From: Myxococcota bacterium
GTDB lineage: Bacteria > Myxococcota > XYA12-FULL-58-9 > JASMKV01
NCBI GenBank assembly: GCA_030749035.1
Contig: JASMKV010000527.1
Location: forward strand, 1 to 36,024
Length of the DNA stretch: 36,024 nucleotides
Direction: 5' to 3'
Numbering within the stretch: position 1 is the stretch's first letter; each line of letters starts with the position of its first letter. Made by a program: the position numbers and the translations under genes. The notes beneath the pieces were generated by a model that ran no database searches, had not been told where the DNA came from, and saw only the letters and a list, made by a program, of their open reading frames with translations. Shown here piece after piece: positions 21,945 to 30,232 of the stretch.

Positions 21945-24917
21945 TCAGCCTTGCTCAATGAGCTCAGCACATTTAGTGAAAAGCTCACTAAGGCCTTGAG
22001 CTGTATCGCCTCCAGCTTGTGCCAGTTGGGGTTTACCACCACCTCGGCCACCAATCATAGGTGCCAATGTCTTGATCATCGTTCCGGCTTGAAAGCGGGG
22101 TAGGAGGTCATCGGTGACGGCGATGAGTAAGCTCACTTTTGATTCGTTGGTGGCGCTTAAACAAAATATTCCTGAACCCATTCGATTTCGTAATTCATCA
22201 GCGACAGTACGAAGACTTTTACCATCGGCATTAGGAACTTGAGTGGCAATCAGTGTGACTTCACCAATGGTTTGCTTTTGTTCTGCGAGTGCGGCAACCT
22301 GATCAATAAGCGAGGCATTGTCTAATTTCCGAACCGCTTCTTCATTCATCTTGTTTGCATTGAGCATTTCTACAAATTTACGCAAAAGGTTGTTCTTGTC
22401 CCATGACGCATATTGCAGAACAAGATCATGTGTATCTTGCACGCGCGCATTCTGAATGCGGGAAAGTCCCTGCCATTGATTTCTAATTTGGCATGCTCTT
22501 TGAAAATTCAGTTTTTCAGGCCAAGACAAGGTTTCAACATCATCAAATGAGCACGTTGTGGGTTCGCGCGATGCTTTCTGAAGCGTTTCAACCATTTGGT
22601 TTTGTGTGCGAACACTTTTTTGGAGTCCTTGCAGTACCGTTTCTTCCTGGGGTGAGTCCGTATCTGACGTTTTTAAGATGTGTACTGCTTGATTGAGCTG
22701 TGCAAAAAGTTTTTTTGCTCTTTGCGTTGCGGATTGCTTAACCTCTGCTTCAATACGTCTTACACCACTGGCGATAGCCTCTTCGCGTGTGACCAAGAGC
22801 ATTTCGATGTTGCTGGTGTTTGCAATGTGCGTTCCGCCACAAAATTCAATGGATGGCCCCATGCTTACGACTCTTACGGTGTCCCCATATTTTTCACCAA
22901 ATAAAGCCAATGCGCCTTTTTCTTTCGCACTATCGAAATCTAAAATTTCAGTTGTGACTGAGCTTCCCGAGGAGATTTGCGTATTGACAATTGTTTCAAT
23001 CTCTTCAATTTGCTCTGGGGTTAATGCTTCAAAATGTGAAAAGTCAAAACGCAGATGTCGATGGTCGACCAATGAGCCGGCCTGCTGGACGTGTTCCCCA
23101 AGAACTTTTCGTAAAGCGCCGTGCAGCAGATGTGTGGCGGAGTGGTGTGCTCGTATTTCTTGTCTCAGATTGGGGTTGCAACCGGCCCAAACGCTTTGGC
23201 CAGCAGTGCAGGTACCAGAGAGAATTCTTGCTTTAGAAACGGTCAGTGTGTCGATGGGCTTTTGGCTGTCAAGGACCTCAACAACAAGGTTATTCTCGCC
23301 GATAATTAAACCAGTGTCGCCAACTTGCCCGCCAGATTCGCCATAAAACGGAGTAGGGTTAAGAACAAGTTCGACAAGCCCCTCTGTGGCATTCTCAATT
23401 TGCATATCGTCTTGAATGATTGCTTTAATTTGACACTCAACTTGCTGATAAGGGGCATCCTGATATTCGAAGTGTCTCCATGTCGCATCGCGTTTTTCAA
23501 GTGGGCTCTTTTCATCGAGATAACCGACAAAAGATGTCTCCACATTTTGTGCAATTTCTTTGTAGATCTCTTGCACAGCGCTGCCGCCGATTTGTCCGCC
23601 TTTGCTGCGCTCTTTCTGGGTGTTCATCTCTTGTGTGAAGCCCTCTTCATCGACGTCAAGGCCATGTTCGGTGGCAATGACTTCGGTGAGATCTTTAGGA
23701 AAGCCGTAGGTGTCGTAGAGTTTAAAAACAGCTGTACCGGATAATGTTTTCTGGTTTGTAGATTTGAGCGTTTGTATTTCTTGTCCAAGTATCCTGAGGC
23801 CCGTATCCAGTGTGCGTCGAAATGTTGTTTCCTCAAGTTCTGCGACTTTAGAGATGAGTGCGCGGGCATCATGAAGTTCGGAAAAAGCAGCGCCCATACG
23901 GTCGACAACGGCGTCACATATTTGATGAAAAAAGAGGTCCGCAAAACCTAAGCGACGCCCGTGGCGAATAGCGCGTCGCATAATACGACGCAGGACGTAA
24001 CCGCGACCTTCGTTGCTGGGCTGAATACCATCTGCGACAAGAAAGCTTGTCGCGCGAGCATGGTCAGCGATGATCTGCATTGAAATATCATCGTCGCTAA
24101 AGCTTTTTGTATAGGTTTTGTCGGAGAGCCCTGCTGTCTTCTCAATCAGCGGCATAAAGAGATCGGTGTGATAGTTCGATTTAGCGCCATTTAAAACGGT
24201 GACCAGGCGCTCTAAGCCCATACCCGTATCCACACATGGTTTAGGTAGCGGGGTTACGGTGCCGTCGGCATGACGTTCAAACTGCATAAAAACATTATTC
24301 CAAATTTCGACGACGCGGCCGCTTTCAAAGTCCTCTAAAGAAGGCGCGGTCTCTCCGCCGGTGTCATAATGAATTTCAGTACATGGTCCGCAAGGCCCTG
24401 TGTCGCCCATGGCCCAGAAATTATCCTTCATGCCCATACCGATAATACGTTCCTTGGGCAGACCCGATATCTTTTGCCATAGCTTTGTCGCTTCATCATC
24501 AGCGGCAAAGTCAGGTGTGCCTTCAAAGACGGTGACCCAGAGTCGATCCGGTGGAAGTTGCATCTCTTTGGTAAGCAGTTCCCAAGCCCAGTATATGGCT
24601 TCCTCTTTAAAGTAGTCTCCAAAGGAAAAGTTCCCGAGCATTTCAAAAAGCGTATGGTGTCTTGTTGTGCGACCAACCTCTTCTAAGTCATTGTGCTTTC
24701 CCGATACACGAAGACATTTTTGACTTGTTGTCGCTCGTTTATAGGGACGTGCTTCTTGCCCCGTAAAGACATCTTTGAACTGCACCATACCTGCATTGGT
24801 AAACATGAGGGTTGGGTCATTTGCAGGGATCAATGGGCTGGATTTTACAATCGTATGATTGTGGCTGGCAAAATAGTCTAGAAAAGCCTGCCTAATATGG
24901 GCTGCGGAAGTCGGCAT
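21945..24917 (-). CDS. alaS: Alanyl-tRNA synthetase
   Basis: A 990-residue class II synthetase that charges tRNA-Ala and edits Ser/Gly mischarging. The N-terminal catalytic part has the motif LIPANDPTLMFTNAGMVQFK and RTTRHHTLFEMLGNFSFGDY. The editing domain carries the zinc ligands of HSATH and CGGTH. The C-Ala domain ends with GGRGGGKPQLAQAGG. E. coli AlaS is 876 residues. Much of the extra length seems to lie between the editing site and C-Ala, where the usual coiled coil is extended by about 110 residues, around FDDVETLSWPEKLNFQRA to AALAEQKQTIGEVTL. The ATG has no strong ribosome site and lies 23 bases after the stop of the small upstream gene, which suggests coupling. Confidence 0.96.
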   Translation of the reverse strand: MPTSAAHIRQAFLDYFASHNHTIVKSSPLIPANDPTLMFTNAGMVQFKDVFTGQEARPYKRATTSQKCLRVSGKHNDLEEVGRTTRHHTLFEMLGNFSFGDYFKEEAIYWAWELLTKEMQLPPDRLWVTVFEGTPDFAADDEATKLWQKISGLPKERIIGMGMKDNFWAMGDTGPCGPCTEIHYDTGGETAPSLEDFESGRVVEIWNNVFMQFERHADGTVTPLPKPCVDTGMGLERLVTVLNGAKSNYHTDLFMPLIEKTAGLSDKTYTKSFSDDDISMQIIADHARATSFLVADGIQPSNEGRGYVLRRIMRRAIRHGRRLGFADLFFHQICDAVVDRMGAAFSELHDARALISKVAELEETTFRRTLDTGLRILGQEIQTLKSTNQKTLSGTAVFKLYDTYGFPKDLTEVIATEHGLDVDEEGFTQEMNTQKERSKGGQIGGSAVQEIYKEIAQNVETSFVGYLDEKSPLEKRDATWRHFEYQDAPYQQVECQIKAIIQDDMQIENATEGLVELVLNPTPFYGESGGQVGDTGLIIGENNLVVEVLDSQKPIDTLTVSKARILSGTCTAGQSVWAGCNPNLRQEIRAHHSATHLLHGALRKVLGEHVQQAGSLVDHRHLRFDFSHFEALTPEQIEEIETIVNTQISSGSSVTTEILDFDSAKEKGALALFGEKYGDTVRVVSMGPSIEFCGGTHIANTSNIEMLLVTREEAIASGVRRIEAEVKQSATQRAKKLFAQLNQAVHILKTSDTDSPQEETVLQGLQKSVRTQNQMVETLQKASREPTTCSFDDVETLSWPEKLNFQRACQIRNQWQGLSRIQNARVQDTHDLVLQYASWDKNNLLRKFVEMLNANKMNEEAVRKLDNASLIDQVAALAEQKQTIGEVTLIATQVPNADGKSLRTVADELRNRMGSGIFCLSATNESKVSLLIAVTDDLLPRFQAGTMIKTLAPMIGGRGGGKPQLAQAGGDTAQGLSELFTKCAELIEQG

Positions 24918-24940
24918 GGTTTGCCACGATAAAGGGTGTA

Positions 24941-25123
24941 CTATTCTTCGATGATATTCTTTGGCACGTTGTAATAATGATCATCATCATCTTTAACCAG
25001 AACGTGATTGCTCCAGGTGTCGACGAGTTCAACTTCGTCGCCCGCAGAGAAATTGGTTTCCTCTATGTCGCCATCCGTTGTGGTTTGATATTTCCCCACG
25101 AAATCTTCTGTAAACGTTGCCAT
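24941..25123 (-). CDS. Small acidic protein, SH3-like fold suspected
   Basis: A 60-residue protein of unknown function. The sequence reads like a small five-stranded beta barrel: VGKYQTTTDGDIEET, then FSAGDEVELVDTWSNHVLVKDD, then HYYNVPKNIIEE. The pattern GDEVELVDTW...VLVKDD..YYNVP resembles SH3-type domains that carry a conserved tail after a hydrophobic strand. The ATG at 25123 is chosen because AAAGGA lies about eight bases upstream; a TTG two codons earlier is less likely. It is the first gene of the block leading into alaS, and its stop is 23 bases before that gene's start. I do not recognise a named family. Confidence 0.7.
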   Translation of the reverse strand: MATFTEDFVGKYQTTTDGDIEETNFSAGDEVELVDTWSNHVLVKDDDDHYYNVPKNIIEE

Positions 25124-25203
25124 GACCAAATTCCTTTAGTTTAAATAATTCACTAACGCGGCGGATATTCGCAAAAAGATGCAGTGATGACAAGGGTTTT
25201 TGC

Positions 25204-26028
25204 TTACCAATAATTGCCAATATAGGTCTTGTAGAGCTGCATGGCTTCAGGGTGAAGCGTGCTAAATATCTGTTCAGCCTGCTCAAGATTGGCCTGAGCC
25301 AGAGAGAAGGTACCGATGCTTGTGGTGCCGATGGGGTGATCTTGCAGCGCCACAACGTGTGGTTTTGTGGCTGTGTTAAGGATTTCGCCCTCCAAAAGGA
25401 CAAATTTGTTGAGCACGACGATTTTACGGCCAGAGGGTGAGTGAAAGCCAATAATTTCTGCGTTAAGAAGGCCGTTGTCGGCGTGCGTGGCCCTGACATG
25501 CCCCAAAGCTAAATGCTGCCCATTCGATAAACGAACCACCGGTTGATAGCCGATGCCTGAGCCTGGAAGCGCAGATATTTCAATCTTACGTGGATCACCG
25601 GTGACATTCACACGTACATCATCATCCAGAGATAGGCGTAACGTGCTGTCATTCATGGTGATAGGAATCTTCTGGAATCGTGTTTTCTTGCGTATACGGG
25701 TCCAACCGTCTTCTTCTTCGGCCAGCAGCCATTCTGGATTTTGTGCCGCCAGGATTTCATGTGGTGTGGTGCTGGTCGTTTTTTCGTGGGGTGTACGCTC
25801 AATACGTCCCTGGCGAAAGGTGGCGAGTATGGCTGCGGTATCGACGCGCCACAATTCGATAAGGCTATAGGTGTCGGTATAGAGATCAAATCGAGTCTGA
25901 ACCTGGACCTCGAAGGCGGCCACTTCTTCATTGTGTGAAAAACCGATGAGGCTGTATTCTTTCTCTGCGGCAGGCGCAGAGCCATCATTGACAACACCCA
26001 AAATGAGACAAAAGATCGCAATACCCAT
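25204..26028 (-). CDS. Secreted protein of unknown function (possibly DUF2259-like)
   Basis: A 274-residue exported protein. MGIAIFCLILGVVNDGSAPAAE is a probable Sec signal peptide with cleavage after an Ala near residue 20, placing the protein in the periplasm or outside. The mature part begins KEYSLIGFSHNEEVAAFEVQV, which recalls the DUF2259 family of predicted secreted proteins, where a similar strand precedes a statement of state or time. That link is weak. The rest is beta-rich, with repeated short strands such as VVRLSNGQHLALGHV and KIVVLNKFVLLEGEI. The family's function is unknown. I use the ATG at 26028 rather than a TTG ten codons upstream because it gives a normal signal peptide. 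The small SH3-like gene follows after 80 bases. Confidence 0.72.
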   Translation of the reverse strand: MGIAIFCLILGVVNDGSAPAAEKEYSLIGFSHNEEVAAFEVQVQTRFDLYTDTYSLIELWRVDTAAILATFRQGRIERTPHEKTTSTTPHEILAAQNPEWLLAEEEDGWTRIRKKTRFQKIPITMNDSTLRLSLDDDVRVNVTGDPRKIEISALPGSGIGYQPVVRLSNGQHLALGHVRATHADNGLLNAEIIGFHSPSGRKIVVLNKFVLLEGEILNTATKPHVVALQDHPIGTTSIGTFSLAQANLEQAEQIFSTLHPEAMQLYKTYIGNYW

Positions 26029-26165
26029 GACAGAGGGATTTTCGGTATAATGCGTCAAATGTTGCGCTTTGCGTGTGCCTTTTCAAGATCGTCGATGTTT
26101 TTCTCAACGCGCCTGAGCGCATGCGCGATGCCCGCGCTAAGCCTCTTGAATTGCAGGAGAAATTA

Positions 26166-26216
26166 ATGCGAAGAAGGTGCGCCTCAGGTCTTGCTCCACG
26201 TTGCGCTTTCGCTTAG
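26166..26216 (+). CDS. Possible 16-codon leader peptide before the oxidoreductase gene
   Basis: ATG at 26166 follows an excellent ribosome site, AGGAG at 26155-26159 with a six-base spacer, and reads 16 codons, MRRRCASGLAPRCAFA, to TAG at 26214-26216. The main gene's ATG at 26227 is 10 bases further on and has no good ribosome site of its own, so translation could be coupled. The frame is also open upstream to a GTG at 26073, giving 47 codons. It may be chance; the arginine and cysteine content is unusual but not diagnostic. Confidence 0.3.
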   Translation: MRRRCASGLAPRCAFA

Positions 26217-26226
26217 CAATAAGATT

Positions 26227-28431
26227 ATGGCTCGACCCCGTGTTTCAGCTGGAGGTGGTTTACCCGCCCTGATCTATTCTTGGCGTATGGGGCGTCAAGC
26301 CGGCGGATTTTGGAAGCTTTATAAGCGTCTGCGCTCCAAGAATGCCTGCAAAACTTGCGCGTTGGGCATGGGTGGTCAAGAAGGCGGAATGGTCAACGAA
26401 GGCGGCCATTTTCCCGAGGTTTGTAAAAAATCACTGCAAGCGCAGGCCGCAGATATGATCGCACCCCTGAGCGATGATTTTTTCAGCAAAAACTCGATTG
26501 AACTCTTAGGCAAAATGACCCCACGGCAGCTCGAATTTGCCGGTCGTTTATCCTATCCAGTCATGGCACAAGCCGGAGAAAGTCATTATCGACGCGTTTC
26601 CTGGCAGGAAGCATTGGCCGCATCTGCATCTGCTTTCAAAGCCATTTCTCCGGAGGAAACGTTTTTCTATGCCTCAGGTCGGTCCAGCAATGAGGCCGCT
26701 TTTCTGCTCAATTTGATCGCCAGGGCTTATGGCACCAACAATGTCCACAATTGTTCCTATTATTGCCACAGCGCCTCAGGTGTGGCGCTTTCGAAAGTTT
26801 ATGGTTCTGGCACAGCGTCTGTGGTTTTGGACGATCTACAGTCGGCGGATTTTGTGATGATTGTTGGCGCTAATCCGGCCAGCAACCACCCACGTTTATT
26901 GACCCAACTCATGCATCTGCGGCGCCGTGGAGGTAAGGTTGTGGTGGTTAACCCACTTAAGGAATTGGGCCTGGTTCGATTTCGTGTGCCATCGGATTGG
27001 CGTTCAATGCTCTGGGGCTCAAAAATTTCAAATGTTTATATTCAGCCTCGAGTCGGCAGTGATGTGGCCTTGTTTCAGGGCGTGCTTAAGGCGCTGATGG
27101 AGCGCAAAGGCGTGAATGAAGCGTTCGTGTCTGAGCACACAGAGGGCTGGGAGGCGCTGCGTGAAGATATTGAGGCGCAAGATTGGTCGCAAATTATTGA
27201 TTGTTGCGGTGTGACAAAAAAAGAAATCGAACAAGTTGCCGAAATGATTTTTGCCTCTGAGCGCGGTATTTTTTGTTGGGCTATGGGCTTAACCCACCAT
27301 GCGCATGGTGTCGATAATATTTTATCCCTAAGCAATATTGCTTTAGCCAAAGGTTGGTTGGGACGACCAGGCTGTGGCTTGATGCCCATCCGCGGTCATT
27401 CAAATGTTCAAGGCGTCGGTTCGGTAGGGGTTTCACCAAAGTTGAAAGAGGATTTTGCACGTAAGCTTGAGGCGCTTTATGGCTTTTCGATGCCAACGCA
27501 TGAAGGACAGCATACCTATGCGTCGATGCAAGCGGCCCATGCGGGAAAAGTTCGCGGAGCGTTTTTACTCGGGGGCAATCTGTACGGTTCGAATCCCGAT
27601 CTCGATTGGGCAGAAAAAGCTTTACGTTCAATTGATACGACTGTGTTTGTTTCGACAAAACTCAATCCGGGGCATATTTTTGGCCGTGGCAAAACATCGA
27701 TCATTCTGCCCGCGTTGGCCAGAGACGAAGAGTCACAACAGACAACGCAAGAGTCGATGTTTAATTTTGTGCGTTTGTCTGAAGGGGGAACGCCTGCGGT
27801 CGCAGGTGAGATGCGTTCAGAGGTTGATATTGTGGCCAGCTTTGCCGAGGGTGTTTTAGACAAGGGGCTTTTTGACTGGAGTGAACTTCGCTCACACGCG
27901 TCTTTGCGTGCGGCGATTGCGAAAATTGTTCCAGGGTATGCACCTATCGATAAGGTCGAAGTTGATGGCGAGTTTCAGATCCCAGGGCGGACCTTTCACC
28001 GGCCAAGTTTTAATACACCTAGTGGTAAAGCGGCTTTTTGCGTGACCAAACAACCAGAGAGCAAATTCCCAAGAGATGCTTTGCGTTTGATGACAATACG
28101 TTCAGAAGGACAATTCAATACGGTTGTCTATGATGAAGAGGACCTATATCGAGGAGCCGAGCATCGGTATGTTGTGTTAATGGCAGATGAAGATGTGAAA
28201 GCGAGAAACTTTGTTGATGGAGATTGGGTTTTGGTTGAAACAGATACAGGTGCGCTCAAGGTGCAAATTTCAACCTGTGATATTCGCGGTGGTTCCATTG
28301 CGATGTATTTTCCTGAGGCCAATGTGCTGGTTCCACAGTTGCTTGACCCACAATCTAAAACACCAGCATTTAAAGGGATTCCGGCCTATATTAAAGCGCT
28401 GGATGAGTCAGCCCTTCAGGTTGTTTCCTGA
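26227..28431 (+). CDS. FdhF/YdeP-family molybdopterin oxidoreductase
   Basis: A 734-residue enzyme of the molybdopterin oxidoreductase superfamily, closest to the FdhF/YdeP subgroup, whose substrates are unclear. The N-terminal ACKTCALGMGGQEGGM...VCKK has three cysteines (41, 44, 66) in an iron-sulfur-like arrangement rather than four. Next come the cofactor-binding core with YASGRSSNEAAFLL, HNCSYYCHSASG, VIVGANPASNHPRLL and LSNIALAKGWLGRPGCGLMPIRGHSNVQG. A C-terminal beta-barrel domain (DYVLVETDTGALKV pattern, about 640-730) is typical of the dinucleotide-binding domain. E. coli YdeP was linked to acid resistance; nothing here points to that. I use the ATG at 26227 because family members begin close before GGGLPALIYSW. 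A diguanylate cyclase follows after 32 bases. Formate oxidation should not be assumed. Confidence 0.9.
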   Translation: MARPRVSAGGGLPALIYSWRMGRQAGGFWKLYKRLRSKNACKTCALGMGGQEGGMVNEGGHFPEVCKKSLQAQAADMIAPLSDDFFSKNSIELLGKMTPRQLEFAGRLSYPVMAQAGESHYRRVSWQEALAASASAFKAISPEETFFYASGRSSNEAAFLLNLIARAYGTNNVHNCSYYCHSASGVALSKVYGSGTASVVLDDLQSADFVMIVGANPASNHPRLLTQLMHLRRRGGKVVVVNPLKELGLVRFRVPSDWRSMLWGSKISNVYIQPRVGSDVALFQGVLKALMERKGVNEAFVSEHTEGWEALREDIEAQDWSQIIDCCGVTKKEIEQVAEMIFASERGIFCWAMGLTHHAHGVDNILSLSNIALAKGWLGRPGCGLMPIRGHSNVQGVGSVGVSPKLKEDFARKLEALYGFSMPTHEGQHTYASMQAAHAGKVRGAFLLGGNLYGSNPDLDWAEKALRSIDTTVFVSTKLNPGHIFGRGKTSIILPALARDEESQQTTQESMFNFVRLSEGGTPAVAGEMRSEVDIVASFAEGVLDKGLFDWSELRSHASLRAAIAKIVPGYAPIDKVEVDGEFQIPGRTFHRPSFNTPSGKAAFCVTKQPESKFPRDALRLMTIRSEGQFNTVVYDEEDLYRGAEHRYVVLMADEDVKARNFVDGDWVLVETDTGALKVQISTCDIRGGSIAMYFPEANVLVPQLLDPQSKTPAFKGIPAYIKALDESALQVVS

Positions 28432-28463
28432 TAAGAACAAGTGTTGTGAGCTGAGTTGGTTGT

Positions 28464-30212
28464 ATGTGGCGCCGTGAATCAAGTTTGTTAAAGGTTACAT
28501 TTTGGGTGGCATTTGGTTTGGCTGGCTGGTGTGCTTTGCTTTACTTGAGTCTTTATCCTTTAGAGTATTTTCGCACATGGCACGTCGAAATGCCTTTAAT
28601 TCTTCTTCTCGCGCTTTGTGTGATGGCGCGCTTTCTTACTTTTAAGGTGTTTGGCGGTGTGTCGATTGCTTTGGATTCAGCCTTTTATATCAGTGGAGCA
28701 TTTATTTTCGGTTTGGTTCCAGCGGCGTGGCTAATGGTTTTGGTTTTAACCGCAGATGGTATTTTTCGTGCATTACTCGACAGAACAAGTCTCTCCGCTT
28801 CAGAGCAGCTTTATTGGAGCATTCCCATTGAAATTATTTATAAAGGTGGATTACCGGCTTTCGTGTTGCTGAGCTTGGGGTTCGCATTTAATCTTGATGG
28901 TTATGACTTTTCCTCATCTCTGCATTTTGTTTGGTTGTTGCCGGCTTTTAGTTTGAGCTTTTTAGGGGTGCATTACTTTCTTGCTGGAGGGCCGCATTGG
29001 TTACAGGGTGAACACTCGATGGTTTTGTTGCAAAAGTATTTCTCAAAAGTGTTCTCAGCAGAGCTGAATATGATTCCCTTAGCATTGGCCATGGTTTGGG
29101 GGTATTTTGCGCAAGGTTTTGAGCTTTTCGCCCTGCTTGGGGGAACATCATTGGTCTTGAATCTTATTTTTCGTCGAGCGGTGATTTATTCGAATAAGTT
29201 ACGTGACAGGGTAAAAGAGTTAGCGACTTTAAATAAAGTAGGGCATTTGCTGGCGAGTTCGTTGGAAAATAGATTTCTGATTAACAATATTGCAAAAGCG
29301 ACTCTGGGGCTTGTCAAAACAGGTTCTGGTTTCATGTTGGTTGCGCCCGAAGGCAAGGAAAAATTATACCAGTATCATTATTTTGACGAAAAAGGTGAAC
29401 GCCTCCTTGCCCCTGAGGATGCGGGTAAAAAAAATCTGGCGCAATGGGTGATGCAGGAACGCAAACCATTGCTGGTTGGACATATGCGCAAGGAGGGAAG
29501 TCAATATTTATCAGACGGGGTTTCCCCGGCTTGTAAATCCTGGCTTGGTGTGCCGATGATTATTCATGATGAGGTCATTGGTGTGCTTGCGGTTTTTAGT
29601 CAGGTGAAGCGCGCATACAGTTTTGACCATCTACGGGTGCTGACCACGATTGCAGATCAAGCGGCATTGGCATTAGAAAATGCCAGGCTCTATGAGTTGG
29701 CCACCATCGATGGTCTGACCGGACTTTTTGTCAGAAGATATTTCGACCAGCGTCTTGCAGAAGAGCTTTTACGCTCTGAGCGCTATGGCAGTCATTTTGT
29801 CTTGGGCTTGGCTGATTTAGATGATTTTAAACAGCTCAATGATTCTTATGGACATCAAGCTGGAGATGTCTTCTTGAAAAAAAGTGCGGCAATTTTACAG
29901 AAGAATATGCGGGATACAGATTTGGCTGCGCGCTATGGCGGTGAAGAATTTGCCTTCATTTTGCCCCGAACGCATTTGGCTGAAGCACAAAAAGTTGCTG
30001 AGCGCATGTGTGATGAAATTGCAAATACCGATTTTAGTCTGGACGGAAAAAAGGTTCAATTGACGATATCCATAGGATTGGCCGGTTTTCCTGAATCAGG
30101 AGACGGAAAGGTCGCAGATGTTATTGCAAGGGCTGACAAGGCATTGTATTTGGCAAAGCGAGAAGGCAAGAATAGAGTTCTGTTGGCACCAAGAATTGGG
30201 CAGCGCATATAG
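28464..30212 (+). CDS. Membrane-anchored GAF-GGDEF diguanylate cyclase
   Basis: A 582-residue protein that should make cyclic di-GMP from two GTP. Residues 10-245 are hydrophobic with several membrane helices, a sensory region I do not assign to a named MASE type. A GAF domain spans about 265-410, with KSWLGVPMIIHDEVIGVLAVFS and ADQAALALENARLYELA. The GGDEF domain spans about 420-582, with the active site GGEEF at 492-496. The product-inhibition I-site RDTD at 483-486 (RxxD, five residues before the active site) is intact, so the enzyme is probably active and feedback-controlled. It sits between the oxidoreductase and lon (20 bases), so it is likely co-transcribed with them. Confidence 0.93.
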   Translation: MWRRESSLLKVTFWVAFGLAGWCALLYLSLYPLEYFRTWHVEMPLILLLALCVMARFLTFKVFGGVSIALDSAFYISGAFIFGLVPAAWLMVLVLTADGIFRALLDRTSLSASEQLYWSIPIEIIYKGGLPAFVLLSLGFAFNLDGYDFSSSLHFVWLLPAFSLSFLGVHYFLAGGPHWLQGEHSMVLLQKYFSKVFSAELNMIPLALAMVWGYFAQGFELFALLGGTSLVLNLIFRRAVIYSNKLRDRVKELATLNKVGHLLASSLENRFLINNIAKATLGLVKTGSGFMLVAPEGKEKLYQYHYFDEKGERLLAPEDAGKKNLAQWVMQERKPLLVGHMRKEGSQYLSDGVSPACKSWLGVPMIIHDEVIGVLAVFSQVKRAYSFDHLRVLTTIADQAALALENARLYELATIDGLTGLFVRRYFDQRLAEELLRSERYGSHFVLGLADLDDFKQLNDSYGHQAGDVFLKKSAAILQKNMRDTDLAARYGGEEFAFILPRTHLAEAQKVAERMCDEIANTDFSLDGKKVQLTISIGLAGFPESGDGKVADVIARADKALYLAKREGKNRVLLAPRIGQRI

Positions 30213-30232
30213 ATGGTACAAGGATCTTAAAG

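Noticed and set aside
26227-28431. Selenocysteine formate dehydrogenase reading
   Set aside because: No in-frame TGA is present in the open frame, and the N-terminal cysteine pattern is YdeP-like.
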